Numbered from the stretch's first letter, positions 25,819 through 34,359 are shown. The stretch is 64,000 nt of DNA from JAUYQR01 sp031415015 (GCA_031415015.1 JANOQT010000044.1:1-64000), one strand, 5' to 3'. Notes: generated by a model not told the origin, from the sequence alone. Made by a program: numbers and translations.

Positions 25819-25917
25819 CTAGAACCGTCGCGTAGGACGGAGTGCTTTTCAACACAACCCATGATTCACATGGGCCTTGCGCTTCCGTCAAGAGAAAACG
25901 CCGCGGACGTTCGAACC

Positions 25918-25938
25918 GTTCAGCCCATTCGGCTGAAC
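25918..25938. other. Perfect 8-bp stem-loop in the DUF1508 leader
   Basis: GTTCAGCC pairs with GGCTGAAC around a CATTC loop, ending 33 bases before the DUF1508 ATG. A smaller hairpin, CCCATG/CATGGG, lies at 25858-25874. Confidence 0.55.
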
Positions 25939-25971
25939 TAACGTCAGAAGCGCAAATCAAAGGAGCGCATA

Positions 25972-26151
25972 ATGTTTTATTATCTCTACAAGGACACTGC
26001 TGGCTACTGGCGATGGACCCTCTACGCCGCAAACAATCGGAAGATTGCGAATGCGGGCGAAGGGTACAACAACCGGACTGACGCTATCGCCGCGATCAAT
26101 CTGGTAAAGTCGACCAAGGACACTCCCATGCGGGAGGCCGCCGCCGCCTGA
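25972..26151 (+). CDS. Small DUF1508 (YegP-like) protein
   Basis: A 59-aa ORF, MFYYLYKDTAGYWRWTLYAA onward, with KIANAGEGYNNRTDAIAAI and NLVKS. This is the single-repeat DUF1508 fold (Tyr-x-D-x2-G-x-W-RW, then I-A-x-S/A-GEGY-N). The ATG has a textbook AAAGGAG site eight bases away. Function of the family is unknown; E. coli YegP carries two such repeats. A stem-loop terminator candidate follows. It stands alone between the S33 hydrolase and argG. Confidence 0.85.
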   Translation: MFYYLYKDTAGYWRWTLYAANNRKIANAGEGYNNRTDAIAAINLVKSTKDTPMREAAAA

Positions 26152-26166
26152 GACAGTCAAAAGTCG

Positions 26167-26196
26167 TTGAGGAAGTCGGAACTTTGGCTTCCTCAA
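26167..26196 (+). terminator. Terminator-like hairpin after the DUF1508 gene
   Basis: TTGAGGAAG and CTTCCTCAA form a perfect 9-bp stem with a 12-base loop, followed by TTGCTCTT. The T content is modest, so this is a weak intrinsic terminator. Confidence 0.5.
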
Positions 26197-26352
26197 TTGC
26201 TCTTCAAGTACTTCCACAGAACAAAGCACCAGGTCTCACCGAAATGCAGACCAGCAACCCAGTTGATGGAGGCCGAAAGGAAAGTCGGCGAGAGTGTTAA
26301 GAAAGGGTAAATCCGGCCCGGAAAACCCTTTCTTTTCAACGTATGGAATTTT

Positions 26353-26366
26353 GTCCACGCGTGGAC
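26353..26366. repeat. 14-bp perfect palindrome next to the argG stop
   Basis: GTCCACGCGTGGAC is a perfect palindrome immediately downstream of argG. It could be a protein site or a minimal hairpin; no T-run follows in the argG direction. 26197-26352 otherwise shows nothing recognisable. Confidence 0.45.
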
Positions 26367-26367
26367 A

Positions 26368-27597
26368 TCACCCTTTGGCGACCCGCGCATTCCGGGTCGC
26401 GATCAGTTTCAGCCGCAGCGCGTTCAGCTTGATGAACCCCGCCGCGTCCTTCTGATCATAGGCCCCGGCATCTTCCTCGAAGGTGACGTGCTTTTCCGAA
26501 TACAGCGAATGATCCGACCACCGCGCCACCGTCCGCGCCGACCCCTTGTACAGCTTGATCCGCACCGTCCCGGTCACATGCTCCTGCGACTTGTCGATCA
26601 GTGCCTGCAGCATCTCCCGCTCCGGGCTGAACCAGAAGCCGTTGTAGATCAGCTCGGCATAGCGCGGCATGATGCTGTCCTTCAGATGCCCCGCCCCCGC
26701 ATCCAGCGTGATCTGCTCGATCCCGCGATGCGCTTCCAGCAGGATCGTCCCGCCCGGCGTCTCGTAAGCTCCGCGCGACTTCATGCCGACGAACCGGTTC
26801 TCCACCAGATCCAGCCGCCCGACGCCATGCTTGCCGCCCAACTCGTTCAGCCGGGTCAGGATCGTCGCCGGGCTCATCGCCTCGCCGTTGATCGACACGG
26901 CATCGCCGCGATCGAACCCGATCTCCACCATCTCAGGCGCATCCGGGGCTGCCTCAGGGTCCACCGTCCGCTGCCAGACATAGGGCGGCGGCTCCACGCC
27001 CGGGTCTTCCAGCACCTTCCCCTCGGATGAGGTGTGCAACAGGTTCGCATCGACCGAGAACGGCGCCTCGCCCCGCTTGTCTTTCGCAATCGGGATCTGG
27101 TTCGCCTCGGCAAATTCCAGCAGTTTCGTCCGGCTGGTCAGGTCCCATTCTCGCCAAGGTGCGATCACCCGGATGGCCGGGTTCAGCGCATAGGCAGACA
27201 GCTCGAACCGCACCTGATCGTTGCCCTTGCCGGTTGCCCCGTGCGCCACCGCATCGGCCCCGGTTTCGGCAGCAATCCGCACCAGATGCTGTGAAATCAG
27301 CGGCCGCGCGATCGAGGTGCCCAGCAGATACAGCCCCTCATACAGCGCGTTTGCGCGGAACATCGGGAACACGAAGTCGCGCACGAATTCCTCGCGAACG
27401 TCGACGATGTGGATGTTTTCCGGCTTGATCCCCATCAGGATCGCCTTCTGCCGCGCCGGTTCCAGCTCTTCGCCCTGACCGAGGTCGGCGGTGAATGTAA
27501 CCACCTCGCAGCCATATTCCGTCTGCAACCACTTCAGGATGATCGAGGTATCAAGACCCCCAGAATAAGCGAGGACGACTTTCTTCGGTGCGGACAT
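26368..27597 (-). CDS. argG: Argininosuccinate synthase
   Basis: Joins citrulline and aspartate using ATP in arginine synthesis. The 409-aa protein begins MSAPKKVVLAYSGGLDTSII with the PP-loop SGGLDTS at residues 12-18, then VVTFTADLGQGEELEPAR, the citrulline/aspartate region DAVAHGATGKGNDQVRFE and DREFSVDANLLH-type segment (here APFSVDANLLHTSSEG). Length is normal. A frame extends 33 codons upstream, but 27597 matches the usual N-terminus. It stands alone, facing the DUF1508 region. Confidence 0.96.
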   Translation of the reverse strand: MSAPKKVVLAYSGGLDTSIILKWLQTEYGCEVVTFTADLGQGEELEPARQKAILMGIKPENIHIVDVREEFVRDFVFPMFRANALYEGLYLLGTSIARPLISQHLVRIAAETGADAVAHGATGKGNDQVRFELSAYALNPAIRVIAPWREWDLTSRTKLLEFAEANQIPIAKDKRGEAPFSVDANLLHTSSEGKVLEDPGVEPPPYVWQRTVDPEAAPDAPEMVEIGFDRGDAVSINGEAMSPATILTRLNELGGKHGVGRLDLVENRFVGMKSRGAYETPGGTILLEAHRGIEQITLDAGAGHLKDSIMPRYAELIYNGFWFSPEREMLQALIDKSQEHVTGTVRIKLYKGSARTVARWSDHSLYSEKHVTFEEDAGAYDQKDAAGFIKLNALRLKLIATRNARVAKG

Positions 27598-27717
27598 CAA
27601 GGGCCTCTTGCTGCTAGGATTTCCGCCGCGTGTATTGGGTTTTTCCCAACGCAGCAAGGGCCACGGGCGGCCTGCAAGGAAGAGGTCGCAAACCACTTCG
27701 TTACGCGTGGCGCAGGT

Positions 27718-27882
27718 CTATTCGAGGGCGGCTTCCTCCCCGCTGAGTGTCGGCTTTTCGCGCGGTGCGGCAAGAAGCGCTGAGGGAACTGCGCCCTTGA
27801 TCCAGGCATCAAGGATTGCACCTCCGGCACTGGTCACCAACGCCTCTGCTGCCAGAATGGCGGTCACAGGTTTCAGGTGCAT
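27718..27882 (-). CDS. Small hypothetical protein
   Basis: A 54-aa ORF (MHLKPVTAILAAEALVTSAG onward) with one hydrophobic N-terminal half and a charged, acidic tail (REKPTLSGEEAALE). A GAGGAG ribosome site sits eight bases before the ATG at 27882, which is the main reason to accept it; the frame is longer upstream but without such a site. No family recognised. It lies between argG (120 bases downstream) and the divergent ilvA. Confidence 0.5.
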   Translation of the reverse strand: MHLKPVTAILAAEALVTSAGGAILDAWIKGAVPSALLAAPREKPTLSGEEAALE

Positions 27883-27989
27883 TGGGGATTCTCCTCGGAT
27901 AATGCTGGCGATACCGTAAGACGCCGACTGCAGTCCCCGATCATGGCTGAAATGTAGCGGCGCCCATAAACCCAAGGTACAAGCGCGTC

Positions 27990-29237
27990 ATGTCAGGTTT
28001 CAATCTAGCGGCGAAGGCGACGACCCAAGCCCTGCGCGCGCTGTTTCCTGAAACTCCGCTGCAGCGAAACGACCACCTTTCCCAGCGCTACAACGCTGAT
28101 ATCTGGCTGAAACGCGAAGATCTGACGCCGGTGCGCAGTTACAAGCTGCGGGGCGCGTTCAATGCAATGCGCAAGGTGCGCGCCGCCAATCCGGGCCAGC
28201 GTGATTTCGTCTGCGCCAGCGCCGGAAACCATGCGCAGGGGGTTGCCTTTGCCTGCCGGCATTTCGGGGTGCGCGGGACGATTTTCATGCCCGTGACGAC
28301 GCCGCAGCAAAAGATTGACAAGACCCGCACCTTCGGTGGCGAGCATGTTCAGATTGAACTGACGGGCGACTATTTCGATCAGACACTTGCGGCAGCGCAG
28401 GCCCGCTGCGCCGAAACGGGCGCGCATTTCCTGTCGCCGTTCGATGATCCCGATGTGATCGAAGGTCAGGCCAGTGTCGGGGTAGAGATCCTTGATCAGC
28501 TTGGCCGCGCCCCCGATCTGGTTGTGCTGCCGGTTGGCGGCGGCGGGCTTGCTTCGGGGGTCACGGGCTATCTGCGCGACGTGGCTCCGTCGGTCCAGTT
28601 CCGGTTTGTCGAGCCGTTGGGCGGCGCAAGCCTGATGGCGGCGCTGCGTGAGGGTGGCCCGGTAAAGCTGCCGCGGGTGAACAGCTTTGTCGACGGTGCC
28701 GCCGTCGCGCGTCTGGGTGACACCACCTACAGCAGACTGAGCTGGGTCGAACAGGAGCACGTCCTGCTTGCACCGGAAGACCGCATTTGCGTGACGATGC
28801 TGGAAATGCTGAACATCGAAGGCATCGTTCTGGAGCCCGCCGGCGCGCTGTCGGTCGATGTCCTGCCAGAGTTGGCAGATCAGATCCGTGGCAAGACGGT
28901 GGTTTGCGTGACATCCGGCGGCAATTTCGATTTCGAACGGTTGCCAGAGGTGAAGGAGCGCGCGCAGCGCTATTCCGGCTTGAAGAAGTATTTCATCCTG
29001 CGCATGCCGCAGCGCCCGGGCGCCCTGCGAGAGTTTCTGATGATGCTTGGCCCCGAAGACGATATCGCGCGGTTTGAATACCTGAAGAAATCGGCGCGCA
29101 ACTTCGGTTCGGTCCTGATCGGGATCGAGACGCGGCACGCCGAGAACTTTCGTCATTTTACCGACCGCATGGATGCCGCCGACCTGGCCTATCGCGACAT
29201 CACGTCGGATGACGCGCTTGCCGAGTTCCTGATCTAG
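27990..29237 (+). CDS. ilvA: Threonine ammonia-lyase (biosynthetic)
   Basis: Deaminates threonine to 2-oxobutanoate, the first step of isoleucine synthesis. The 415-aa PLP enzyme has the lysine in VRSYKLRGAF near residue 52, the phosphate-binding loop LPVGGGGLASG and a C-terminal ACT-like domain starting at KKYFILRMPQRPGALREFL. Threonine deaminases with one such ACT-like domain are the shorter allosteric type. The stop overlaps the converging Hpt gene by four bases. Confidence 0.94.
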   Translation: MSGFNLAAKATTQALRALFPETPLQRNDHLSQRYNADIWLKREDLTPVRSYKLRGAFNAMRKVRAANPGQRDFVCASAGNHAQGVAFACRHFGVRGTIFMPVTTPQQKIDKTRTFGGEHVQIELTGDYFDQTLAAAQARCAETGAHFLSPFDDPDVIEGQASVGVEILDQLGRAPDLVVLPVGGGGLASGVTGYLRDVAPSVQFRFVEPLGGASLMAALREGGPVKLPRVNSFVDGAAVARLGDTTYSRLSWVEQEHVLLAPEDRICVTMLEMLNIEGIVLEPAGALSVDVLPELADQIRGKTVVCVTSGGNFDFERLPEVKERAQRYSGLKKYFILRMPQRPGALREFLMMLGPEDDIARFEYLKKSARNFGSVLIGIETRHAENFRHFTDRMDAADLAYRDITSDDALAEFLI

Positions 29238-29566
29238 GCGGCGCTGTCTCTGGCAAGCCCGTTCATCAGTGCGGCGCGCGAAGCGTGATAGATTGCCGCA
29301 ATCTGCGAAAGGTTCACTTGCGCACCTTCACCGGCGGCGGCGCGTCGTTCCCCGTCCTGGCAGACGGCCGCAAGATCAGACAGGCCAAGGTTCAACGCGC
29401 TGCCCTTCAGGAAATGCAGCTGATCGCCCACCTCGTCGGCGGCCAGTCCATGGCCCATCGCACCGATTGTTTGATCTGCCTCTTCAAGGAACATCCCTGC
29501 GACCTCGGCAAAGTCTTCTTCGCCGATTTCTTCCCGCAGTTCTTCGACCCGCTTCCAGTCAATCAT
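29234..29566 (-). CDS. Histidine phosphotransfer (Hpt) domain protein
   Basis: A 110-aa all-helical Hpt protein with the phospho-accepting histidine in QLHFLKGSALNLG near residue 53. Hpt proteins relay phosphate between hybrid kinases and receivers. The ATG at 29566 has a GGAGGG site seven bases away; an in-frame ATG at 29593 is possible. It converges on ilvA and is divergent from a receiver-phosphatase gene 168 bases away, its likely partner. Confidence 0.87.
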   Translation of the reverse strand: MIDWKRVEELREEIGEEDFAEVAGMFLEEADQTIGAMGHGLAADEVGDQLHFLKGSALNLGLSDLAAVCQDGERRAAAGEGAQVNLSQIAAIYHASRAALMNGLARDSAA

Positions 29567-29734
29567 CGCACCCTCCGCCCCATTGGTCCCCAAATCCCAT
29601 GGCTCCGGCAGAGTGGCTCAGCCCTACTTAACAAATCGTAGCGACGACCCTGCCAAGCCTCGCCAATTTTAGGTTTCACCAAGCCTTAAGATTTGCTGAG
29701 CAGGGTTGGGGACGACCAAAGGAAAGGCAGATCG

Positions 29735-31003
29735 TTGTACGCCCACAAGAGCATAGCCCCGATCAAAGTGCTGCTGCCGAAGGCTTCGGCCCGCGTTCTG
29801 GTCGTTGATGACAGCAAGGCGCAGCGGCATATTCTTTCCATGCAGCTGCGCCGCTGGGGCTACGTCGTGACAGAATCACCGACCGCAGACGCTGCGATGG
29901 TCCTGTGTGCCAACGAAAACTTTGATATCGTGATCAGCGACTGGATGATGCCGGGGCTGTCGGGGCTGGACTTTTGCCGGGCGTTTCGCGGACTTTCGCG
30001 CGAAAACTACGGCTACTTCATTCTTTTGACGTCGAAATCCGAAAAGACCGAAATTGCTGATGGCCTTGAGGCCGGCGCGGACGAATTTCTGACCAAACCC
30101 GTCAGCAGCGGTGAATTTCGTGCCCGGCTGCGGGCCGGAGAGCGGATGCTGGCGATGCAGGCAGAGGTTCTGGCCAAAAACCGGGTGATCAGCAGCACAC
30201 TGACGGAACTTCAGGCGCTGTATGATTCGCTGGACCGCGATCTGATCGAGGCGCGCAAGTTGCAGCAAACCCTGATCCGCGACAGGTTCCGGGACTACGG
30301 CGCCGCAAAAGCCTCGCTGATGTTGCGAAATTCAGGGCGCGTTGGTGGCGATCTGGTCGGAAGCTTTCGGATTGATGCTGACCGGATCGCAATCTACTCG
30401 ATTGATGTTTCGGGTCACGGTGTAGCTTCGGCGATGATGACCGCGCGGCTGGCCGGTTTCCTGACCGGATCGTCGCCGGAACAGAACCTGGCATTCCACA
30501 AAGGACCAGACGGTGCGCAGGATGCGCTGCCGCCGGATCAGGTTGCCGAACGATTCAACCGGCTGATGTTGGAGGAAATTCAGGCTGAGCAATACTTTAC
30601 CCTGGCCTATGCCGAAGTGAATTTGTCGCTCGGCCGGGTCCGTCTGGTTCAGGCGGGTCACCCGCATCCGATGCTGATCCGCCAGACCGGCGAGGTTGTC
30701 GCGATCGGCGGCGGGGGGTTGCCGATCGGCCTGATTCCCGAAGCGACCTATGATTGCGTGACTTTCGATCTGCGGCCGGGTGACCGGCTGTTGCTGATGT
30801 CGGATGGGATCACCGAATGCCCGGTTCCTTCAGGGCAGGATTTTGGCGAGGATGGATTGATCCGCAGCCTTCAGCGCTCTGCGGGGATGGAGGGTCCGGC
30901 CCTGCTGGAGGCCATCATCTGGGATCTTGCCGATCAGGCGGGCACTGATTCGTTTCCCGACGACGTCTCGGGCATTCTTCTCGACTATCTACGCGAAGAG
31001 TGA
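29735..31003 (+). CDS. Receiver-PP2C (SpoIIE/RsbU-type) response regulator phosphatase
   Basis: A 422-aa protein with an N-terminal receiver domain (VLVVDDSKAQRHIL, phospho-Asp in VISDWMMPG, Lys in LTKPVSS), a short coiled linker near residues 140-175 and a C-terminal PP2C/SpoIIE phosphatase (RVGGDLVGSF, IDVSGHGVASAMM, LMSDGITE, DDVSGILL). Such phosphatases drive partner switching with an anti-sigma factor and its antagonist. Rhodobacter capsulatus RbaY, which affects gene transfer agent production, has the same layout; orthology is inferred. The start is TTG 29735 with GGAAAGG upstream; TTG 29693 is the alternative. Confidence 0.87.
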   Translation: MYAHKSIAPIKVLLPKASARVLVVDDSKAQRHILSMQLRRWGYVVTESPTADAAMVLCANENFDIVISDWMMPGLSGLDFCRAFRGLSRENYGYFILLTSKSEKTEIADGLEAGADEFLTKPVSSGEFRARLRAGERMLAMQAEVLAKNRVISSTLTELQALYDSLDRDLIEARKLQQTLIRDRFRDYGAAKASLMLRNSGRVGGDLVGSFRIDADRIAIYSIDVSGHGVASAMMTARLAGFLTGSSPEQNLAFHKGPDGAQDALPPDQVAERFNRLMLEEIQAEQYFTLAYAEVNLSLGRVRLVQAGHPHPMLIRQTGEVVAIGGGGLPIGLIPEATYDCVTFDLRPGDRLLLMSDGITECPVPSGQDFGEDGLIRSLQRSAGMEGPALLEAIIWDLADQAGTDSFPDDVSGILLDYLREE

Positions 31004-31426
31004 GGCCAACATGGCCCGGTCTCCCGGATTTCCGAGGCGGTGCAGTGCTTGCACTACCGGCAGCCAGATTGCGGTATGGCCCGGCTCGCCGGGCGGGCCC
31101 AGCCGCCGCACTGGTCGGGCAAGAAAGACGGCGCAGACCTTTTCGGCCCAAAGGTCGTATTCCGGCATGTAGGTAAAGCGCCGGAAGGTTCCGATGTGGC
31201 GGGTGACGGCGATTTTCCAGCCCGTTTCCTCAAACACTTCGCGGTGCAGGGCGGCAATCGCATGCTCGCCCCGGTCAATGCCGCCGCCGGGCAACTGGAA
31301 CTCTGGCACCGGAGCGGACTGATGGGTTGCCAGGATGCTGTCGCCTTGCAAAAGCACCGCATAGACCCCCGGTCTGCGGGTGTATCGCTGCCCGGTTCGC
31401 ACCGGCTCGCCGTAACGTCTGATCAT
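30989..31426 (-). CDS. Nudix hydrolase
   Basis: A 145-aa hydrolase of nucleoside diphosphate derivatives with a complete Nudix box, GGGIDRGEHAIAALHREVFE followed by ETGW, near residues 47-70. A tyrosine-rich start (MIRRYGEPVRTGQRYTRRPG) precedes the beta core. The substrate is unknown. It converges on the receiver-phosphatase gene with 15 bases of overlap and diverges from hslO. Confidence 0.88.
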   Translation of the reverse strand: MIRRYGEPVRTGQRYTRRPGVYAVLLQGDSILATHQSAPVPEFQLPGGGIDRGEHAIAALHREVFEETGWKIAVTRHIGTFRRFTYMPEYDLWAEKVCAVFLARPVRRLGPPGEPGHTAIWLPVVQALHRLGNPGDRAMLASLFA

Positions 31427-31501
31427 CGCGCCCCCTTGGACCCGTGGTTGCCCTGCCTATATAGCCGCGATATGCCAAGACTGGCAGCCTTAGGAAACCC
31501 C

Positions 31502-32491
31502 ATGACTCTCGGAACCAAACTCGCCTGGGACGATACCGTCCTGCCCTTTCAGCTTGACCTGTCCGGCATCCGTGGCCGGGTGGCGCGCCTTGACGGCGTG
31601 CTGGATCAGGTGCTGCGACAGCATGCCTATCCTCCGGCGATTGAGGCGCTGGTTGCCGAAGCCGCATTGCTGACCGCACTGATCGGGCAGTCGGTCAAGC
31701 TGCGCTGGAAGCTGTCGCTCCAAATCAGGGGCAATGGCCCAGCGCGGCTGATTGCGACGGATTACTATGGCCCAACGGCGGAGGGCGAGCCCGCGCGCAT
31801 CCGCGCCTACGCCAGCTATGACCCTGATCGCCTTGATCCTGACGCGGTCCCGTTCACCCAGATCGGCAAGGGGTATTTCGCGGTGATGCTGGATCAGGGC
31901 GAAGGCATGGTTCCCTATCAGGGTTTCACCCCCATTGCCGGAGAGTCGCTTTCCGCCTGCGCAGAGACGTATTTTGCCCAGTCAGAACAGCTGCCCACCC
32001 GCTTTGCCGTGACCTTTGGCCGGTCGCAGGAACCGGGAATTGATTCGCGCTGGCGGGCGGGGGGCGTCATGCTGCAGCACATGCCGCAAGCGGGTGGCAC
32101 CGTTGCTGCCGAGGCCGGCTCTGGCGAAGGCGGGCTGTTGTCGCATGTCGACATCTTGGCCGGTGAAGAAAGCGAAAACTGGACGCGGGCGAACCTGCTG
32201 CTCGACACGGTCGAAGAGATGGAACTGATCGGGCCGCAGCTTGCGCCGACCGACCTTCTGGTGCGCCTTTTCCATGAAGAGGGCCCGCGCGCGTTTGACG
32301 TTCAGCCAGTTCGGTTCGGGTGTTCCTGTTCCCCTGACAAGGTGCGTCAAACCATGTCAATCTATTCGCAGAAAGACATCGCCCGGATGACCACGGCAGA
32401 AGGCACGGTCACTGCCGACTGCCAGTTCTGCAGTGCGCATTACGAGTTCGACCCAAAAACGCTCGGCTTCGACGGAACCGGCGCGGCATGA
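31502..32491 (+). CDS. hslO: Redox-regulated chaperone Hsp33
   Basis: Holdase activated by oxidation of a zinc centre. The 329-aa protein has the N-terminal substrate domain (FQLDLSGIRGRVARLDGVL, YFAQSEQLPTRF) and a C-terminal redox switch with four cysteines: C-x-C in FGCSCSP and C-x2-C in ADCQFCSAHYEF. The frame extends upstream with alternative ATG codons, but MTLGTKLAWDD at 31502 is the most fitting start. It begins a three-gene run with a Nudix gene and cca, coupled by ATGA overlaps. Confidence 0.93.
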   Translation: MTLGTKLAWDDTVLPFQLDLSGIRGRVARLDGVLDQVLRQHAYPPAIEALVAEAALLTALIGQSVKLRWKLSLQIRGNGPARLIATDYYGPTAEGEPARIRAYASYDPDRLDPDAVPFTQIGKGYFAVMLDQGEGMVPYQGFTPIAGESLSACAETYFAQSEQLPTRFAVTFGRSQEPGIDSRWRAGGVMLQHMPQAGGTVAAEAGSGEGGLLSHVDILAGEESENWTRANLLLDTVEEMELIGPQLAPTDLLVRLFHEEGPRAFDVQPVRFGCSCSPDKVRQTMSIYSQKDIARMTTAEGTVTADCQFCSAHYEFDPKTLGFDGTGAA

Positions 32492-33087
32492 CCGATCCGG
32501 CGGTGGCACGACTGACCCTTGCCCTGTCGCGCCCCGCCGGCCCGTCTTCGGATTTCGACCTGAACCCTGCAATCAGCCTGCCACCGGGCCGCGTCTTGCG
32601 CCCCGCCGCAGTGCTGGTCGCGGTCTGGCTACGCCCCGAAGGCCCCGGCCTGATCCTGACCAAGCGCGCCTCGCATCTGCAGCACCATCCGGGCCAGATC
32701 GCCTTTCCGGGCGGCAAGGTGGATGCCACCGACCCAACCCCCGAAGCCGCCGCCCTGCGCGAGGCAAAAGAGGAAATAGGTCTGCCTGCCGATCAGGTCG
32801 AGATTCTGGGACGGCTGCCGGCGCATGAGACAGTGACCGGTTTTGCGGTCACCCCGGTGCTTGCGCTGGTTCGCGGGTCGTTCCGGCTTGTGCCAGAGGC
32901 GGGAGAGGTGGACGAGGTTTTCACCGTGCCGCTGGATCATCTCCTTACCCCGCCGAATTATGCCATCGAACGGCGGCGTTGGATGGGGGAGTGGCGGCGC
33001 TATTATGCCGCGCCTTACGGTCCTTACTACATCTGGGGGGCCACAGCGCGCATTCTGCGCGGTCTGGCTGACAGGGCAGGCGCATGA
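32488..33087 (+). CDS. CoA pyrophosphatase (Nudix)
   Basis: A 199-aa Nudix hydrolase that likely cleaves coenzyme A to 3',5'-ADP and phosphopantetheine. The CoA-specific motif LTKRASHLQHHPGQIAFPGG leads into the Nudix box GGKVDATDPTPEAAALREAK-EEIGL near residues 74-97. It overlaps hslO and cca by four bases each. Confidence 0.9.
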   Translation: MTDPAVARLTLALSRPAGPSSDFDLNPAISLPPGRVLRPAAVLVAVWLRPEGPGLILTKRASHLQHHPGQIAFPGGKVDATDPTPEAAALREAKEEIGLPADQVEILGRLPAHETVTGFAVTPVLALVRGSFRLVPEAGEVDEVFTVPLDHLLTPPNYAIERRRWMGEWRRYYAAPYGPYYIWGATARILRGLADRAGA

Positions 33088-34229
33088 GGATCGGAGGAGA
33101 CTGGCTGGCGCACGCAGGGACCCAATCTCTTTGCGCGGCGCTGGAAGATGCGGGTCATCGCGCGCTGCTGGTGGGTGGCTGCGTGCGCAACGCACTGCTG
33201 GGCGTTCCGGTCAGTGACATCGATATCGCCAGCGATGCCTTGCCCGAGCGCGTGACAGCTGTCGCCGAGGCTGCGGGACTTCGGGTCATTGCCACCGGGA
33301 TCGAGCATGGCACAGTCACAGTGGTGGCTGGGGGCAGGCCGCATGAGGTTACCACGTTTCGCCGTGACATACAGACAGACGGACGACACGCCGTTGTCAG
33401 CTTTACCACGGATCTTGCACAGGACGCCGGGCGCCGGGATTTCACCATGAACGCGCTTTATGCCGACCGCCGGGGCCAGGTTATCGACCCGCTGGACGGT
33501 CTTTCCGACCTTTTGGCGCACCGGGTGCGGTTTGTCGGCGACCCCGAACAGCGCATCCGCGAGGACTATCTGCGTATCTTGCGTTTTTTCCGGTTTCACG
33601 CGCAGTACGGTGACGCGGACGAAGGGCTGGATGCCGAAGGTCTGGCGGCCTGTGCAGCACTAGCCGAAGGCGTCGAGGGCTTGTCACGGGAACGGATTGG
33701 CGCGGAAATGCGCAAGCTCTTGTCCTCCGCAGATCCCGCGCCGTCCGTTGCAGCCATGGCGCAGGCCGGAGTTCTTGCCCGCATCCTGCCCGGCGCTGAT
33801 CCGATGGCGCTGGCCCCGCTGGTGCATCTGGAGGCAGGCCGCGACCCGCGCTGGCAAAGGCGCCTTGTGGTTCTTGGCGGTGAGGCTGTCGATCAGGCCC
33901 TGCGTCTGTCCCGGTCCGAAGCGCGCGAGATTTCGGCGCTGGCCGAAGCCGTGCGGGGCGTCGATATCCCTGCCGCGCTGGGTTGGAAACTGGGCGCCGC
34001 TGTGGGAGCGGACGCCGTGCTGGCGCGCGCTGCAATGCAGGGCGCCGCCCCGATGGATGGTTGGGTGGACGAGGTTGCGCGGGGCGCGGCTACGGTCTTT
34101 CCAGTCACTGCCGCCGACCTGATGCCCGCCCTTTCCGGCGCGCCCTTGGGTGCACGGCTAAGGCAGCTTGAGGCGCAGTGGCTGGCAAGCGGCTTGTGCG
34201 CCACGCGGGGCGAGCTTTTGAATAAGTGA
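33084..34229 (+). CDS. cca: CCA tRNA nucleotidyltransferase
   Basis: Adds or repairs the 3'-CCA end of tRNAs. The 381-aa class II polymerase has the LVGGCVRNALLG loop near residue 28, the catalytic aspartate pair in VSDIDIAS, the RRDFTMNALY motif and a downstream RIREDYLRILRFFRFHAQYG. The enzyme is shorter at the C-terminus than the E. coli HD-domain form, which is normal for alphaproteobacteria. Last of the hslO run. Confidence 0.93.
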   Translation: MRIGGDWLAHAGTQSLCAALEDAGHRALLVGGCVRNALLGVPVSDIDIASDALPERVTAVAEAAGLRVIATGIEHGTVTVVAGGRPHEVTTFRRDIQTDGRHAVVSFTTDLAQDAGRRDFTMNALYADRRGQVIDPLDGLSDLLAHRVRFVGDPEQRIREDYLRILRFFRFHAQYGDADEGLDAEGLAACAALAEGVEGLSRERIGAEMRKLLSSADPAPSVAAMAQAGVLARILPGADPMALAPLVHLEAGRDPRWQRRLVVLGGEAVDQALRLSRSEAREISALAEAVRGVDIPAALGWKLGAAVGADAVLARAAMQGAAPMDGWVDEVARGAATVFPVTAADLMPALSGAPLGARLRQLEAQWLASGLCATRGELLNK

Positions 34230-34294
34230 TGTCCGGGGGTGACAATCCGTCTGTTTTGGGTTAAAGAATCCGCCTGACCAAAATGGAGACCAGC

Positions 34295-34327
34295 ATGGAC
34301 ATCGGGATTACGCCTCGCCTCACCTGA
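34295..34327 (+). CDS. Candidate leader peptide upstream of the ABC exporter
   Basis: A 10-codon ORF reading MDIGITPRLT and stop. TGGAG ends six bases before its ATG, a good ribosome site in an otherwise gene-free 175-base gap. Its stop codon lies inside the left arm of a long hairpin (34324-34359). Whether it is translated is unknown; the pattern suggests translation-dependent control of the exporter genes that begin 77 bases later. Confidence 0.45.
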   Translation: MDIGITPRLT

Positions 34328-34359
34328 GCCGACCGGTCCCGTCGTGGCGGTCGCTTCAG
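34324..34359 (+). promoter_or_regulatory. Stem-loop overlapping the leader ORF stop
   Basis: CTGAGCCGACCG pairs with CGGTCGCTTCAG as a 12-position stem with one wobble and one C-C mismatch, loop of 12 bases. The TTCAG of the right arm can instead pair with CTGAA at 34379-34383, just before a run of six T (34387-34392). That is an attenuator-like choice, though the second stem is weak. Confidence 0.45.

Larger units (their letters stand above)
25388..25971. other. Hairpin-rich non-coding stretch before the DUF1508 gene
   Basis: No convincing gene is seen in these 584 bases. Two parts stand out. 25469-25496 is a 10-bp perfect hairpin (GCGCCCTCCC/GGGAGGGCGC); the right arm recurs at 25578-25587, which suggests a decayed repeat. 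From about 25670 base composition drops in GC, and three perfect hairpins lie in a row: 25791-25818 (11-bp stem), 25858-25874 (6 bp) and 25918-25938 (8 bp, GTTCAGCC/GGCTGAAC). These could be a structured 5' leader or a small RNA. Confidence 0.6.

Noticed and set aside
25677..26032. 61- and 85-codon minus-strand frames in the low-GC region
   Set aside because: No ribosome sites, no recognisable sequence, and both are interrupted by the strong hairpins; the DUF1508 gene on the plus strand explains the 3' half.
27598..27696. 33-codon N-terminal extension of argG
   Set aside because: The extension has no conserved features and the start at 27597 gives the usual N-terminus directly before the PP-loop.
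34283..34327. Longer version of the leader ORF starting at the upstream ATG (METSMDIGITPRLT)
   Set aside because: No ribosome site before 34283, while the internal ATG at 34295 has TGGAG at six bases.
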